Below are positions 42,756-52,244 of a stretch of 64,000 bases of DNA, one piece after another (within the stretch, counting starts at the first letter, position 1; each line of letters opens with the position of its first letter). This DNA is from Paracidobacterium acidisoli (lineage in GTDB: Bacteria > Acidobacteriota > Terriglobia > Terriglobales > Acidobacteriaceae), in the NCBI RefSeq assembly GCF_003428625.2, contig NZ_QVQT02000005.1:186001-250000 (forward strand), given 5' to 3'. Both the position numbers and the translations under genes were made by a program. Below the pieces are notes generated by a model. That model worked only from the letters and a program-made list of their open reading frames with translations, was not told where the DNA came from and did no database searches.

Positions 42756-45080
42756 ATGAAGCGGGTTTTGGTTTTCGTTGTGCTGGTTGTTATTTCTGCG
42801 TGCGGCTCTGCATGGGGCCAGGTGAACTATGGTGAAGTGCATCTCAAAATTACAGATCCATCCGGCGCAGCAATAAAAGCTTCGGTGGAGCTGAGCAGCA
42901 GCGGTAACGGCTATGACAAATCGTTCACTGCGAACTCATCGGGTGTACTGAGGGTTCCGCTTCTGCCGTACGGTGCATATCAGCTGACGATCAGCCAGTC
43001 AGGTTTCACGCCGTTTTCTAAAGTAGTGGAAATAAGCTCCGCGCTGCCCCTTGATGAGAATATTCAGCTCAGCCTTGCCTCCGTGGTCACTCAGGTAAAG
43101 GTGACGGGGGCCGAGACGCTGATCGATCCCGATAGCCCCTCATCTGTAATGGAAATCGGATCGAAGCAGATTCAGGAGCGTGTGCCCTCATTGCCGGGCC
43201 GGTCGGTACAGGATCTGGTGAATTCGCAGCCCGGATGGCTTTACGAGGGCAACGCTGTTCTGCACCCGCGCGGTTCTGAGTATCAGACACAGTTTGTTGT
43301 GGATGGCATTCCCCTCACCGATAATCGTTCTCCCAGCTTTGGCCCTGAAATCGAAGCCGACGATCTGGATTCGATGAGCATTTATACCGCGGGCTATCCG
43401 GCGGAGTATGGACGCAAGATGGGCGGCGTTGTTGAGCTCGACACCCGGCGGCAAACCGATCCCGGACTGCATGGCGAGGTTGTGCTCTCTGGCGGAAGCT
43501 ACGACAGCGCATCCGGCTATGGACGGCTTCAGTATGTATGGGGCAAAAATACTGTCAACGGCTCAGCCTCCGGCGGCATGACCAGCCATTATCTGAATCC
43601 GGTTGTTCCCCAGAATTTCACGAATACAGGCACCGTCGGAGATTTTTCCGCAGGCTATGAGCGTGATCTTACCCCGAACGACCGTCTGAGCTTCAGTGTG
43701 AGACATGAGCTCTCGCGTTTTCTCATTCCAAATGAGCTGCTGCAGGAACAGGCTGGACAGATTCAGAACGGCGACAACTTTGAGACGATGGGCATCGTTC
43801 ATTATCAGCACATCATATCGCCCGACAGCCTGATCGCCTTGTCTGGCATGGTGCGCGATAACGCGAATGATCTGTATTCCAACCAGAATCCGACGCCGAT
43901 TGATGCCACCCAGAAGAATGATTTTCGCGAGGGCTATTTCAAAGGAACGTATTCACTGCATCATGGCCATCAGGAATTCAAGGCGGGCATTGAATCGGAT
44001 TCGATCTTTCTGCATGAATTTTTTACTTACAACATCACTGCCCCGGATTTCTTCGACGACGACACACCCCAAAGCCTGACCTTCGCGGCGCAGCGTCCCG
44101 ATCTGGAGCAGTCCGCATTTATCGAAGACCTCATCCATCTGGGCAAGTGGACCGTGAGCGCCGGTCTGCGCTGGGACCACTATCAGCTTCTGCTCAACCA
44201 GAATGCTGTCAGCCCGCGGCTTTCCATCAGCCGTTATGTGCCCTCGCTCAATATGGTGCTGCACGCATCGTTTGATCGTATCTTCCAGACGCCGTCCTTT
44301 GAGAACATCCTGATTTCCAGCTCCACAAAGATCGATGCGCTCAGTGATGACTTTCTCCGTCTTCCTGTGCAGCCATCAAAGGGTAACTACTATGAAGGTG
44401 GTCTGACGGAAGCTTTCTATCATCGGATGCGGCTCGACGTGAACCTCTACCGCCGTGACGTCAGGAACTATGCCGATGACGATCAGCTGCTGAACACAGG
44501 CGTCAGTTATCCGATTGCCTTCGATAAATCTGTGATCTATGGAGCCGAAAGTAAGCTCACGCTGGTTCAGCTGGGCAAGCTGAACGGATTCGTCAGCTAT
44601 TCGTACATGGTAGGAAATGTCTGGTATCCCGTGACCGGCGGTCTTTTCCTTGGCGATGACGCTGATGCGGCTCTTACGCAGTTGAATGGCCATTTCCCCG
44701 ACTCACAGGACCAGCGCAACACCCTGAGAACACGCTTCCAGTATCAGGTGATAAAGCGCGCCTGGTTCGCCGGCGGCGCCGACTACGGCTCCGGCCTGCC
44801 GTTTGAGTTTGACGGAGATCCAGGAGAGGCTCTTGCAGAGTATGGACCAGAGGTGATCAGCCGTATTAATTTCGATCGGGGTCGCATTCGTCCATTACTA
44901 TCCGTAAATGCGTCTCTCGGGGTCGATGTTTATTCAGGCGAGAAAGTGAAGATGCACTTTCAGGCCGATGGTGACAACCTGAACAATCGGCTCAATGTGA
45001 TTGACTTCGGAGGCCTCTTCTCTGGCAATGCCATTGGTCCGGCTCGCAGCTTTGGGCTAAGGCTGAATACAACTTTCTGA
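42756..45080 (+). CDS. TonB-dependent receptor, shorter type
   Basis: A 774-residue outer-membrane receptor. The ATG at 42756 gives a signal peptide (LVFVVLVVISACGSAWGQ); open frame extends far upstream over the sigma gene but is not credible. A carboxypeptidase-regulatory-like domain (VHLKITDPSGAAIKASVEL) leads to a plug with FVVDGIPLTDNRSPSFGP and YTAGYPAEYGRKMGG, and a barrel ending SFGLRLNTTF. It is markedly shorter than the other three receptors. The divergent ECF pair may control it. Confidence 0.9.
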   Translation: MKRVLVFVVLVVISACGSAWGQVNYGEVHLKITDPSGAAIKASVELSSSGNGYDKSFTANSSGVLRVPLLPYGAYQLTISQSGFTPFSKVVEISSALPLDENIQLSLASVVTQVKVTGAETLIDPDSPSSVMEIGSKQIQERVPSLPGRSVQDLVNSQPGWLYEGNAVLHPRGSEYQTQFVVDGIPLTDNRSPSFGPEIEADDLDSMSIYTAGYPAEYGRKMGGVVELDTRRQTDPGLHGEVVLSGGSYDSASGYGRLQYVWGKNTVNGSASGGMTSHYLNPVVPQNFTNTGTVGDFSAGYERDLTPNDRLSFSVRHELSRFLIPNELLQEQAGQIQNGDNFETMGIVHYQHIISPDSLIALSGMVRDNANDLYSNQNPTPIDATQKNDFREGYFKGTYSLHHGHQEFKAGIESDSIFLHEFFTYNITAPDFFDDDTPQSLTFAAQRPDLEQSAFIEDLIHLGKWTVSAGLRWDHYQLLLNQNAVSPRLSISRYVPSLNMVLHASFDRIFQTPSFENILISSSTKIDALSDDFLRLPVQPSKGNYYEGGLTEAFYHRMRLDVNLYRRDVRNYADDDQLLNTGVSYPIAFDKSVIYGAESKLTLVQLGKLNGFVSYSYMVGNVWYPVTGGLFLGDDADAALTQLNGHFPDSQDQRNTLRTRFQYQVIKRAWFAGGADYGSGLPFEFDGDPGEALAEYGPEVISRINFDRGRIRPLLSVNASLGVDVYSGEKVKMHFQADGDNLNNRLNVIDFGGLFSGNAIGPARSFGLRLNTTF

Positions 45081-45116
45081 TCCGGCCTCGTTCCCTGTCA
45101 GATATTGATTAGAGTT

Positions 45117-45149
45117 GAGAGCCGCCTGTGAGCGGCTCTCTTCGTTTTT
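45117..45149 (+). terminator. rho-independent terminator of the TonB receptor gene
   Basis: GAGAGCCGC and GCGGCTCTC form a perfect 9-bp stem with a 6-nt loop followed by TTCGTTTTT, 37 bp after the stop codon. Confidence 0.85.
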
Positions 45150-45154
45150 ACGCT

Positions 45155-46765
45155 TCAAAGCACGATGTGCTGATTCGGCTGAAGTGCCAGATGCCGTGGA
45201 GCGCGGCCTGCTCCCTGAAAGGTGATGGATTGTGCCTTATCGCTGATGCCGGTCAGGCGCATCGCCTTTCCACGCTTATCTGTCGATAAACGTGCCGTAC
45301 CGCCTTCGATGCGGCCAAGGAGCGCGCCACGGAAATACAGTGCTGCCCCGGTCGCGTCATAGCGCATCTCGGCCTCATAGCCCGCATCTGTGAGCAGGCT
45401 GAACTTTGCCTGATGGGCTGCCGGGTGGCCGGGACGCACATTCCATTGCAATGCCTGCTGCCCTTCGTGCAGGCCTGCAAGCCTCCACGTAAAATCCAGC
45501 ATGACCAGAGCGGCAGGCGAATAATTCGGCAGATCGCCTGCAGTAAACGCACCGCTAAGCGGGTCGATCTGTTGTCGAAACGTCATATCGCGCAGAATAG
45601 CCGTGCACCATTGATCCATCAGATAGCTAAACTCTGCCGATCGGTCATAGTGGTCGAACCACCGGCCAGCCCGCAGCGCGGTCAGTGCCTGTGCTGCTCC
45701 GCCCCAGGAGTTGTGTGGAATGGGGCGAACGAAGGTCGGATCGTCGAGAGCAACGGAGGGCAAAGGAAACGGCGCCCAGAATGCCTTCGGGTTGTGAATC
45801 TGGCGCTCCCACAGGGAATCGAAAAGTTTCTGATCCACCACGTGTTCACCACACATGCGAGTCACAATGCACGTACGTACCTTGACAAAGTGATTCTGCG
45901 CATCCAGATCATAGAAGGCCGCGTCTTCGGGCACATAAAGCTTCGTGAGAATCAGTTTGCGGATATACTCTGCCTGCTCTGTCCAGCTGTCAGCTTCAGA
46001 AGGCTTGCCCAGCGCCTTCGCCATGTCGGCCAAAGCCACCCGCGCTCCGTATACTGTGGCCGAAAGGTCGGGACAAAGGCGCGGAAGCGTTGAAAGCTGC
46101 GTGCATTTCTTCGCATCTTTGTCCGGGCACTGAGGAGGAATGCCTGCCCAGCGCGGGCAGTTGTCCATTCCCGTGTCGTAGGTGCAGAAGCCTTCGATCA
46201 GTCCGGTTCCACGGGTATTGCGGTAACGCATCAGCCAGCCATCCCAGCGCGAGCAGGCTCTGTATGTAGTTTCCAGCAACTCGTGGTCTCCGGTCGCCTG
46301 AGCCAGTTCCCATGCGGTAGCGGCAATCGGCACCACCATCTGGATCTGCCCAAAGCTCGTTTCAGAGCGTTTGTTGTTTGCCGGAAGCTGACCGTCCGGC
46401 CGCTGCAGTGCAAAGAAAACCATGTGGCTGTTCCGCGCTACATCGCTGCGAAATTTTCTGTAGACCAGCGCCTCGAGCGGTCCACATTCCTGCCATATCC
46501 CTGCATATTGTGAGCCTTCAATCAGCACAGGCCGATCAAATCGCGGAAGAATCTGAACGTTATTTCGCAGAATCTCCAGCGCCTTGTCATACGCTGCCTG
46601 CCAGCCGGAATGGTTCGTTGTGAAAACCGGAGCCGTGGAAGAAACCTTGGTTGATAAGGAAGATGCACCGGATCTCGCTGCAGTCGCAACCACCGCAGAA
46701 GCCAAACTCTGCCTGATAAAGCTTCGCCTGTTCACAACTCGCACGCTACACAAAAAGCAGCGCAT
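45155..46765 (-). CDS. exported (alpha/alpha)6-barrel glycoside hydrolase-like protein
   Basis: A 536-residue protein with a Tat-like export signal (NRRSFIRQSLASAVV, about residues 12-26; a GTG at residue 11 may be the true start). The body has features of trehalase/GH63/MGH1-like helical-barrel enzymes: WQECGPLEALVYRKFRSDVA, PIAATAWELAQATGDHELLE, GLIEGFCTYDTGMDNCPRW, IPHNSWGGAAQALTALRA. It probably cleaves an alpha-glycosidic linkage outside the cytoplasm. The specific GH family is uncertain. It is convergent with the TonB receptor. Confidence 0.75.
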   Translation of the reverse strand: MRCFLCSVRVVNRRSFIRQSLASAVVATAARSGASSLSTKVSSTAPVFTTNHSGWQAAYDKALEILRNNVQILPRFDRPVLIEGSQYAGIWQECGPLEALVYRKFRSDVARNSHMVFFALQRPDGQLPANNKRSETSFGQIQMVVPIAATAWELAQATGDHELLETTYRACSRWDGWLMRYRNTRGTGLIEGFCTYDTGMDNCPRWAGIPPQCPDKDAKKCTQLSTLPRLCPDLSATVYGARVALADMAKALGKPSEADSWTEQAEYIRKLILTKLYVPEDAAFYDLDAQNHFVKVRTCIVTRMCGEHVVDQKLFDSLWERQIHNPKAFWAPFPLPSVALDDPTFVRPIPHNSWGGAAQALTALRAGRWFDHYDRSAEFSYLMDQWCTAILRDMTFRQQIDPLSGAFTAGDLPNYSPAALVMLDFTWRLAGLHEGQQALQWNVRPGHPAAHQAKFSLLTDAGYEAEMRYDATGAALYFRGALLGRIEGGTARLSTDKRGKAMRLTGISDKAQSITFQGAGRAPRHLALQPNQHIVL

Positions 46766-46928
46766 TGTCCAATAGGGAAATTATTCCTAGCTGTCAGCCG
46801 CCATGCCTTCACAGCCTCAATCCTGCGGCGATAACCTGTTGCCGTAAAGATTCCGGCTGTAGATCTGCTCAATCGCCAATGCAATCTGACCAGCGGGGCC
46901 AGAGATTCCAGCGAGTGTGGGTCTGTAA

Positions 46929-48074
46929 TCACAAAGTCTTCTGGAACTCGCGGGTAGCTGCTGGGCACTGAAGCGCGTGATCCACCAGGCTTCGGAAATT
47001 TCGGCAGAACACCTCAGTGCTGAACCTCTCGGTCCATGCGCGAATAATGCCTGGGTCAAAGCGATGTTCATTGGCTTCAAAATGAAGAATCGCATTGGCG
47101 GCAGCCATGGCTGTCGTTTCATGGAAGAAGACTCCTGTGCACTGCAGCCGAGTTGCTGCCTTGTCGAGACTCACGACACTTTCGAGAGCGCCTCCTCTCC
47201 CAAAAGCAATAATGGGCCGCCCACAGGCCTGAGCCTCCACAACAGCCATACCGAAATCCTCATCTGCCGCAAAGAGAAATGCGCGGCAGCGCGCATACTC
47301 ATTCCAGAGGGTTGCGTGGTCCACATTTCCCAGAAACTCAATCGTGCGGCCGGCAAGAGCACGTAATCGCGATTCTTCCGGTCCGGTGCCGATGATCCTC
47401 AGAGGCCTGCCGAGACGATTGCACGCTTCGATCAGCAGGTCGATCCGCTTGCAGGGCACCAGTCGCCCAACCGTAAGATAAGCGCCATGATGATCTTTCG
47501 CCAGATAACTGGATGCAGTATCAACTGGAGGATAGATGACAGTGCTCTCTCTTCCGTAGTAACGCCGGATTCGCGAGGCGACGTAGCGGGAGTTGGAGGC
47601 GAAATGAGTCACACGCTGCGCCGCCAGTTGATCCCAGCAGCGGACATAGTGCGCCGATGCGCTGAATGCAAGCCTTGGGATAAGTCTCATCTCGCTGCGA
47701 TATACATGATACTGATCCCACAGGTAGCGCATTGGGGCATGACAATAACAGATGTGCACGGCAGATGGCCCGATGATGGCCCCTTTCATCGGTCCACTGT
47801 CTGAAGTGAGAATCAGATCATATTCACGAAGGTCAAGCTGTTCCACAGCGATCGGGTAGAAAGGGAGCAGATGACGGTGAAAGCGTCGTGCAAAGGGCAG
47901 CTTATTCAGAGCTGAGGTATGCAGGGTGCGCTTGTGCAGATCGGCTGGCAGATATTTTGGATCAACGATCAGAGAAAACAGATCTGCATCCGGATACATG
48001 CGCGCAAGGGCTTCAGCGACCTTTTCTCCGCTTCCCTGCGATACAAACCAGTGATGCACCACCGCAACGCGCAC
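46929..48074 (-). CDS. GT4-family glycosyltransferase
   Basis: About 382 residues from a GTG at 48074; an upstream TTG at 48110 is the alternative. An N-terminal GT-B domain begins VRVAVVHHWFVSQGSGEKV. The C-terminal donor site has VGRLVPCKRIDLLIEACNRL, IIGTGPEESRL and EDFGMAVVEAQACGRPIIAFGRGG, the EX7E region of GT4 retaining glycosyltransferases. The acceptor is unknown; mannosyl or similar transfer in surface glycan assembly is typical. It stands alone between the glycosidase-like gene and the two-component system. Confidence 0.9.
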   Translation of the reverse strand: MRVAVVHHWFVSQGSGEKVAEALARMYPDADLFSLIVDPKYLPADLHKRTLHTSALNKLPFARRFHRHLLPFYPIAVEQLDLREYDLILTSDSGPMKGAIIGPSAVHICYCHAPMRYLWDQYHVYRSEMRLIPRLAFSASAHYVRCWDQLAAQRVTHFASNSRYVASRIRRYYGRESTVIYPPVDTASSYLAKDHHGAYLTVGRLVPCKRIDLLIEACNRLGRPLRIIGTGPEESRLRALAGRTIEFLGNVDHATLWNEYARCRAFLFAADEDFGMAVVEAQACGRPIIAFGRGGALESVVSLDKAATRLQCTGVFFHETTAMAAANAILHFEANEHRFDPGIIRAWTERFSTEVFCRNFRSLVDHALQCPAATREFQKTL

Positions 48075-48127
48075 ACGGACCCCACACCTGCATATTCCAC
48101 CCCGGCGCAAGATGCCCGATGGCTGAT

Positions 48128-48144
48128 GCCATTACAGTAATGGC
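48128..48144. promoter_or_regulatory. 17-bp palindrome upstream of the glycosyltransferase gene
   Basis: GCCATTAC-A-GTAATGGC is a perfect 8-bp inverted repeat around one base, about 55 bp before the predicted start. A possible operator. Confidence 0.3.
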
Positions 48145-48220
48145 GATCGCAGGGCATGTTGTCGGCTCGCGGTCAAAGCATTGTAAGGGTTTTGTCGAAT
48201 GCGGTGACGAATGACGAAGA

Positions 48221-50020
48221 TCACCTGGGAACGATATTGGTCGGGTGTTCTTCCTTCCAGAGTGAAGGTTCTGTCTGTTCGGCAGGGCGCAGCGAATCAA
48301 GGCTGCTCCTGGACAGCGACAACACAAAAACCGTGCGGCCGGGCCGTGATTCTTCCAGTTGCACAGTCCCGCCATGCTCCTGAACAATGCGGTGCGCGAT
48401 CGTCAGGCCAAGACCAATGCCGCGACGTTTTCCATTGGTAACGAAGGGATCGAAAAGCGTGTCGCGAATGGCTTCGGGCACGCCAGTGCCGCTGTCTGTA
48501 ATGCGAAGCTCTATAAGATCCGGAGAATCTGCGAGCTCAACGCGAACAATGGCAGGCAAAGCGCCATTGCGCGCCGCCTGTACTGCATTGATGAGCAAAT
48601 TGCACACGGCGCGTTCGATCATCCGTGCGTCGAGCCACGTCTCAATATGAGGTAGCTGCTCCATGACAATGGTCACCGAATGAGCGTCGGGATGCATGCG
48701 GATAAGAGCTGCTGCGCGCTCAATAAGGAAGCTCAGAGATTCATAAGTGGGATTCAGAGATCTGCCGGTACGGCTGAAGACCAGTAATGACTCCAGAACA
48801 TCTGTCATCCCCTGAACGGCGAGCGAAACTTCAGCAAGCAGTTCGTCACGCTCCTCCTCCGGAATGGACGAATGGCTCAGAAATTCGGCATTGGCGTAAA
48901 TGGCGGAAAGATAATGGCGCAGATCATGCGAAATGGAGCTGGCCATGCGGCCGATAATAGCAAGCCGCGCAGATTCCACCAGCTCCTGCTGCGACCGCCG
49001 CAGCTGATTCCGCATATGGTCGAAGGCTGTACCCAGCTCGTTGAGCTCCCTCACTCCTCTGCGCGTGAACTGATAATCAAAATTACCGGAACCCAGGGCT
49101 CGTGCGCCTGCCAGCAGCGCATCGAGCGGCCGGGTGATGGTCCCCGAGATATAAAGAGCGAGCACCGTCCCCACAAGAAGCACCAGCAGGCCTATCCCCA
49201 CCAGCAGTCGATTCAGACGCATGGCAAAGCTGCTGGCCTGATCGTAAGACTTCAGTACCAGAAGCCGCACTGGAACATCGGAGAAGGTCGGAATCGGCAT
49301 AGAAGCCGTAAGGTAATGTTCCTTCCCAATCCGCAGATCACCGGTGGAAGAGTGTGGAGCGATCAGGTTTTGCTGCCTGAGCAAATCCTTGTCGTGCTCG
49401 CTGTTGAGTGTCCCCGAAATAATTTCGTTCGCTGCAAGAAATACAACGTCGGCGGCCGCTGCCTCACGTACCTCTCGAATCACATGGTCATCGATGGCAT
49501 AGCCGGCAATCACGTAGCCCAGTGGAACTCCCGTGCTCTCCGGACCAAAGTAAAGCGGTTGAAACGATATCTGATAGAGACGGTGATTGCTGAAGAGATA
49601 ATGCTGGCCTGACGGGGAATCGAGCACGCGCTTAAGCTGCAGGTTCATGTCCTGCCGGTCAGGCAGCGCTGTATTTGCATAAACAGCCTCGACCTGTTCT
49701 GCGCTGGTTGCCAGAGCAAACAGATCGCTGCCGCTTACCTTCCAGAATTCGACCCCGCCATCGCTGATGGTATTCAGGTCGTTGGTCGTCATCAGTGCCT
49801 TCAGGCTTGGCAGATCGGCCAGCAGCGCAACCTCGCGGTCGAGCATCTGCTGTCGCTGATGCTGAATATTGCCGAACGTTGCTGTGGAGTGAGCAAGGTC
49901 GGCAGCCAGATTACTGCGTATCTGTGTCTGCAGACTGCTGTGAATCACGATGAGACTCATCACAGTGAGCCCGCACGCGAGTGACAACAGAGAGAGCAGT
50001 AAAATCGTCCGCATTCGCAT
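48221..50020 (-). CDS. sensor histidine kinase
   Basis: A 599-residue membrane kinase. Two transmembrane segments (about 5-27 and 273-291) flank an extracytoplasmic sensor of about 240 residues. HAMP (about 292-345) follows, with the phosphoacceptor H365 in SSISHDLRHYLSAI and an ATPase domain with NLLINAVQAAR, DSGTGVPEAIRDTLFDPF and GIGLGLTIAHRIV. It starts 38 bp after the response-regulator stop. The unnamed extracytoplasmic domain gives no ligand. Confidence 0.92.
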   Translation of the reverse strand: MRMRTILLLSLLSLACGLTVMSLIVIHSSLQTQIRSNLAADLAHSTATFGNIQHQRQQMLDREVALLADLPSLKALMTTNDLNTISDGGVEFWKVSGSDLFALATSAEQVEAVYANTALPDRQDMNLQLKRVLDSPSGQHYLFSNHRLYQISFQPLYFGPESTGVPLGYVIAGYAIDDHVIREVREAAAADVVFLAANEIISGTLNSEHDKDLLRQQNLIAPHSSTGDLRIGKEHYLTASMPIPTFSDVPVRLLVLKSYDQASSFAMRLNRLLVGIGLLVLLVGTVLALYISGTITRPLDALLAGARALGSGNFDYQFTRRGVRELNELGTAFDHMRNQLRRSQQELVESARLAIIGRMASSISHDLRHYLSAIYANAEFLSHSSIPEEERDELLAEVSLAVQGMTDVLESLLVFSRTGRSLNPTYESLSFLIERAAALIRMHPDAHSVTIVMEQLPHIETWLDARMIERAVCNLLINAVQAARNGALPAIVRVELADSPDLIELRITDSGTGVPEAIRDTLFDPFVTNGKRRGIGLGLTIAHRIVQEHGGTVQLEESRPGRTVFVLSLSRSSLDSLRPAEQTEPSLWKEEHPTNIVPR

Positions 50021-50058
50021 GGTAAGGTGCTCTCTCTCTGGCCGTATAAGTAACGAAT

Positions 50059-50736
50059 TTATGTCTGTGCGACGAACTTATAGCCCATGCCGTGCATTGT
50101 CCGAATGTGTCTCGGATTCGAAGGATCGGACTCCAGCTTTTGTCTGAGCTTAAGAATCTGGTTGTCCACAGTGCGCGTGGAAGGATAACAGTTGTAACCC
50201 CAGACGTGATTGAGCAGTTCCTCGCGCGACAGAACCCGTTCAGGATTTTCCAGCATGAAGCGCAGAAGTTTGAATTCGTGCGCCGTCAAAGCAACCGGCT
50301 CTCCACTGCGGGTTGCTTCCATCTTCAGAAAGTCAACATTCACTGTGCCGAAAGAATAAGATTTGACCGGTTGAGGCTTATTGATGCGGCGAATAGCGGC
50401 TTGTACTCGCGCCAGCAGCTCACGCGGGCTGAATGGCTTCGTCACATAATCATCCGCGCCAAGCTCGAGGAGAAGAACCTTGTCTGTGACATCGGATATA
50501 GCACTGAGAACAATGACCGGCACATTGGGAAAGGCCTGTTTCAGGCTCTTGCACAAGTCGCGTCCCGATGTTCCAGGCAGCATAAGGTCGAGAATCACGA
50601 TCTCAGGAGCCGTCCCTTTTATGGCCTCCTGAGCTTCCTTCCCATCCTGCGCGGACTTGACCTGAAACCCCTCCGCCAGAAACAGGCGGTGAAGCACTTT
50701 CTGAATTCCCGGATCGTCTTCGATTACGAGCACCAT
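50059..50736 (-). CDS. OmpR/PhoB-family response regulator
   Basis: A 225-residue regulator. The receiver phospho-acceptor is D50 (VILDLMLPG) with the conserved K100 (YVTKPF). The C-terminal winged helix ends RTVDNQILKLRQKLE and HGMGYKFV. AGGAAA precedes the ATG. It is first in the pair with the histidine kinase and begins 80 bp after the amidohydrolase gene on the same strand, so read-through from the biosynthetic operon is possible. Confidence 0.94.
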   Translation of the reverse strand: MVLVIEDDPGIQKVLHRLFLAEGFQVKSAQDGKEAQEAIKGTAPEIVILDLMLPGTSGRDLCKSLKQAFPNVPVIVLSAISDVTDKVLLLELGADDYVTKPFSPRELLARVQAAIRRINKPQPVKSYSFGTVNVDFLKMEATRSGEPVALTAHEFKLLRFMLENPERVLSREELLNHVWGYNCYPSTRTVDNQILKLRQKLESDPSNPRHIRTMHGMGYKFVAQT

Positions 50737-50816
50737 GGCGGTTTCCTTCAGGCGATGCCAACGATCGGCAGAATTGCCTTTTCACTTTATTTTCTCCCGC
50801 CTGGTGCCGAAGTGGT

Positions 50817-52244
50817 TCAAAAAACAAGCGAAGTGACATTTCCGTGACAATCTTCTGGCAAACCTGCGATCTCAGCAGGTTCTGCTTCGATATTTTGATC
50901 CTTTTCCTGTTGGGCTGTACACCATGGCATCGGCATGTCAGAAGGCTGCAGCAACCTGCACGGATTGGTATGCGGTCCCAGGCTCGGCCCGAGCTTTCGT
51001 CCGGACAAGTCAGGCCAAAACCCCAAACCCTTAAATGTCTCCCGAAGCATCATCTGCACCGGAGCTCGTATCAGACGTTCAATATTGTTGATCCGAATCG
51101 ACTCCAGCCCCTCCAGAAGCTCTGCAGGGAAACGCGCTGCCATCTCCATAGATGACAGCACGATCCGTCCGCTCTCAATGACGAGTTCAATGTCCTCCCA
51201 TGAGATTTGTGTCAGCGTTTCCGCCGGGCTCCTGTTACGATCCCGAACTGCGATAAAGCTGGCCACATGTCCGGATCGCAGGCTGCCCTCACCTCGTTTG
51301 AGTCGAAGAAGATGGGCCGCACGCGTCGTCACGAGCTCATACAAAAGAGCCGGTTGCGCCTGCAATTCTCGTGCAATGAATCGGATATGATCCAGCAGGT
51401 CCCCTTCCGCCGTGAGAGGAGAATCTGTACCAAGCGCGACACTCGAATGGCACTGAATGTGGTCGAGTGAGAGCGTTCGCCCCAGATTGAACAGATTCGA
51501 TACCGGACACCAGATCAAGCCCATTCCAACTTGTTCCGCCCGTTTCCATTGTGCTGCTGTAAGCCCCGTGCCATGGACGAAGACGATTCGATCATCCAGT
51601 GGCAGCAGCGATGCAAGCTCGTCAAACTCTGCCTCGGCAGCAGCATCGATCCCCTCGGCGAGATGAAGAATGAATGGGGCATGATCCGATGTCTCTCGAA
51701 AACGATCGATCACCTGCCGGGGATCGGCCAGCGAGTGAGCCCATCCATAGTCGTTCGGAATATGCACGGGGAAGGCAGATTCAAATACGCACGGCAGGCA
51801 GCGGTCATGTTGCACGAGAGTCGTAACACCACAAAGAAGATTGCGTACAGCCCCCCACCAGAAGCGTATTTCGCGAGGAACGCAAAGATGCTCCTTCACC
51901 GGCGATTTGTCAGGATGATGAATCGTCGCAGCCCATTCTCGCCAGTTGCGCCAGGGGCCTTCCCCGAGCCGGGGAAAGAGCGAAAAATCCAGATGATCAT
52001 GCGCATTAATAAGGCCCGGCATCAGGAGGAAGCCAGACAGATCAGCCACTATCTGGTGATCGCCGGCAATATGGCTGCTCATGGGATGATGCGAAGAAAG
52101 CGTTTCGATCCTGGGTCCGAGAAACGAGAGCGTGCCGTGAGTCGCAGTTATGGCCGAGTGTGCGATGCGGGCGTTCTTCAGTGTCACAGCTCGACTGGTT
52201 GCCTCTGTCAACTGTGTCGAGACTGAGCCGGTCGTCGCATTCAT
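50817..52244 (-). CDS. metal-dependent amidohydrolase (deaminase/chlorohydrolase-like)
   Basis: A 475-residue amidohydrolase-superfamily enzyme; the ATG at 52244 overlaps the upstream gene's stop as ATGA. Metal and catalytic residues are in place: H82xH84 (NAHDHLDF), H194 (ILHLAEG), H224 (FVHGTGL) and D274 (LGTDSP). The pattern matches the S-adenosylhomocysteine-deaminase/chlorohydrolase branch acting on cyclic amines or amides. As the last gene of a radical SAM/methyltransferase operon it probably tailors or hydrolyses a heterocyclic intermediate. The natural substrate is unknown. Confidence 0.85.
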   Translation of the reverse strand: MNATTGSVSTQLTEATSRAVTLKNARIAHSAITATHGTLSFLGPRIETLSSHHPMSSHIAGDHQIVADLSGFLLMPGLINAHDHLDFSLFPRLGEGPWRNWREWAATIHHPDKSPVKEHLCVPREIRFWWGAVRNLLCGVTTLVQHDRCLPCVFESAFPVHIPNDYGWAHSLADPRQVIDRFRETSDHAPFILHLAEGIDAAAEAEFDELASLLPLDDRIVFVHGTGLTAAQWKRAEQVGMGLIWCPVSNLFNLGRTLSLDHIQCHSSVALGTDSPLTAEGDLLDHIRFIARELQAQPALLYELVTTRAAHLLRLKRGEGSLRSGHVASFIAVRDRNRSPAETLTQISWEDIELVIESGRIVLSSMEMAARFPAELLEGLESIRINNIERLIRAPVQMMLRETFKGLGFWPDLSGRKLGPSLGPHTNPCRLLQPSDMPMPWCTAQQEKDQNIEAEPAEIAGLPEDCHGNVTSLVF

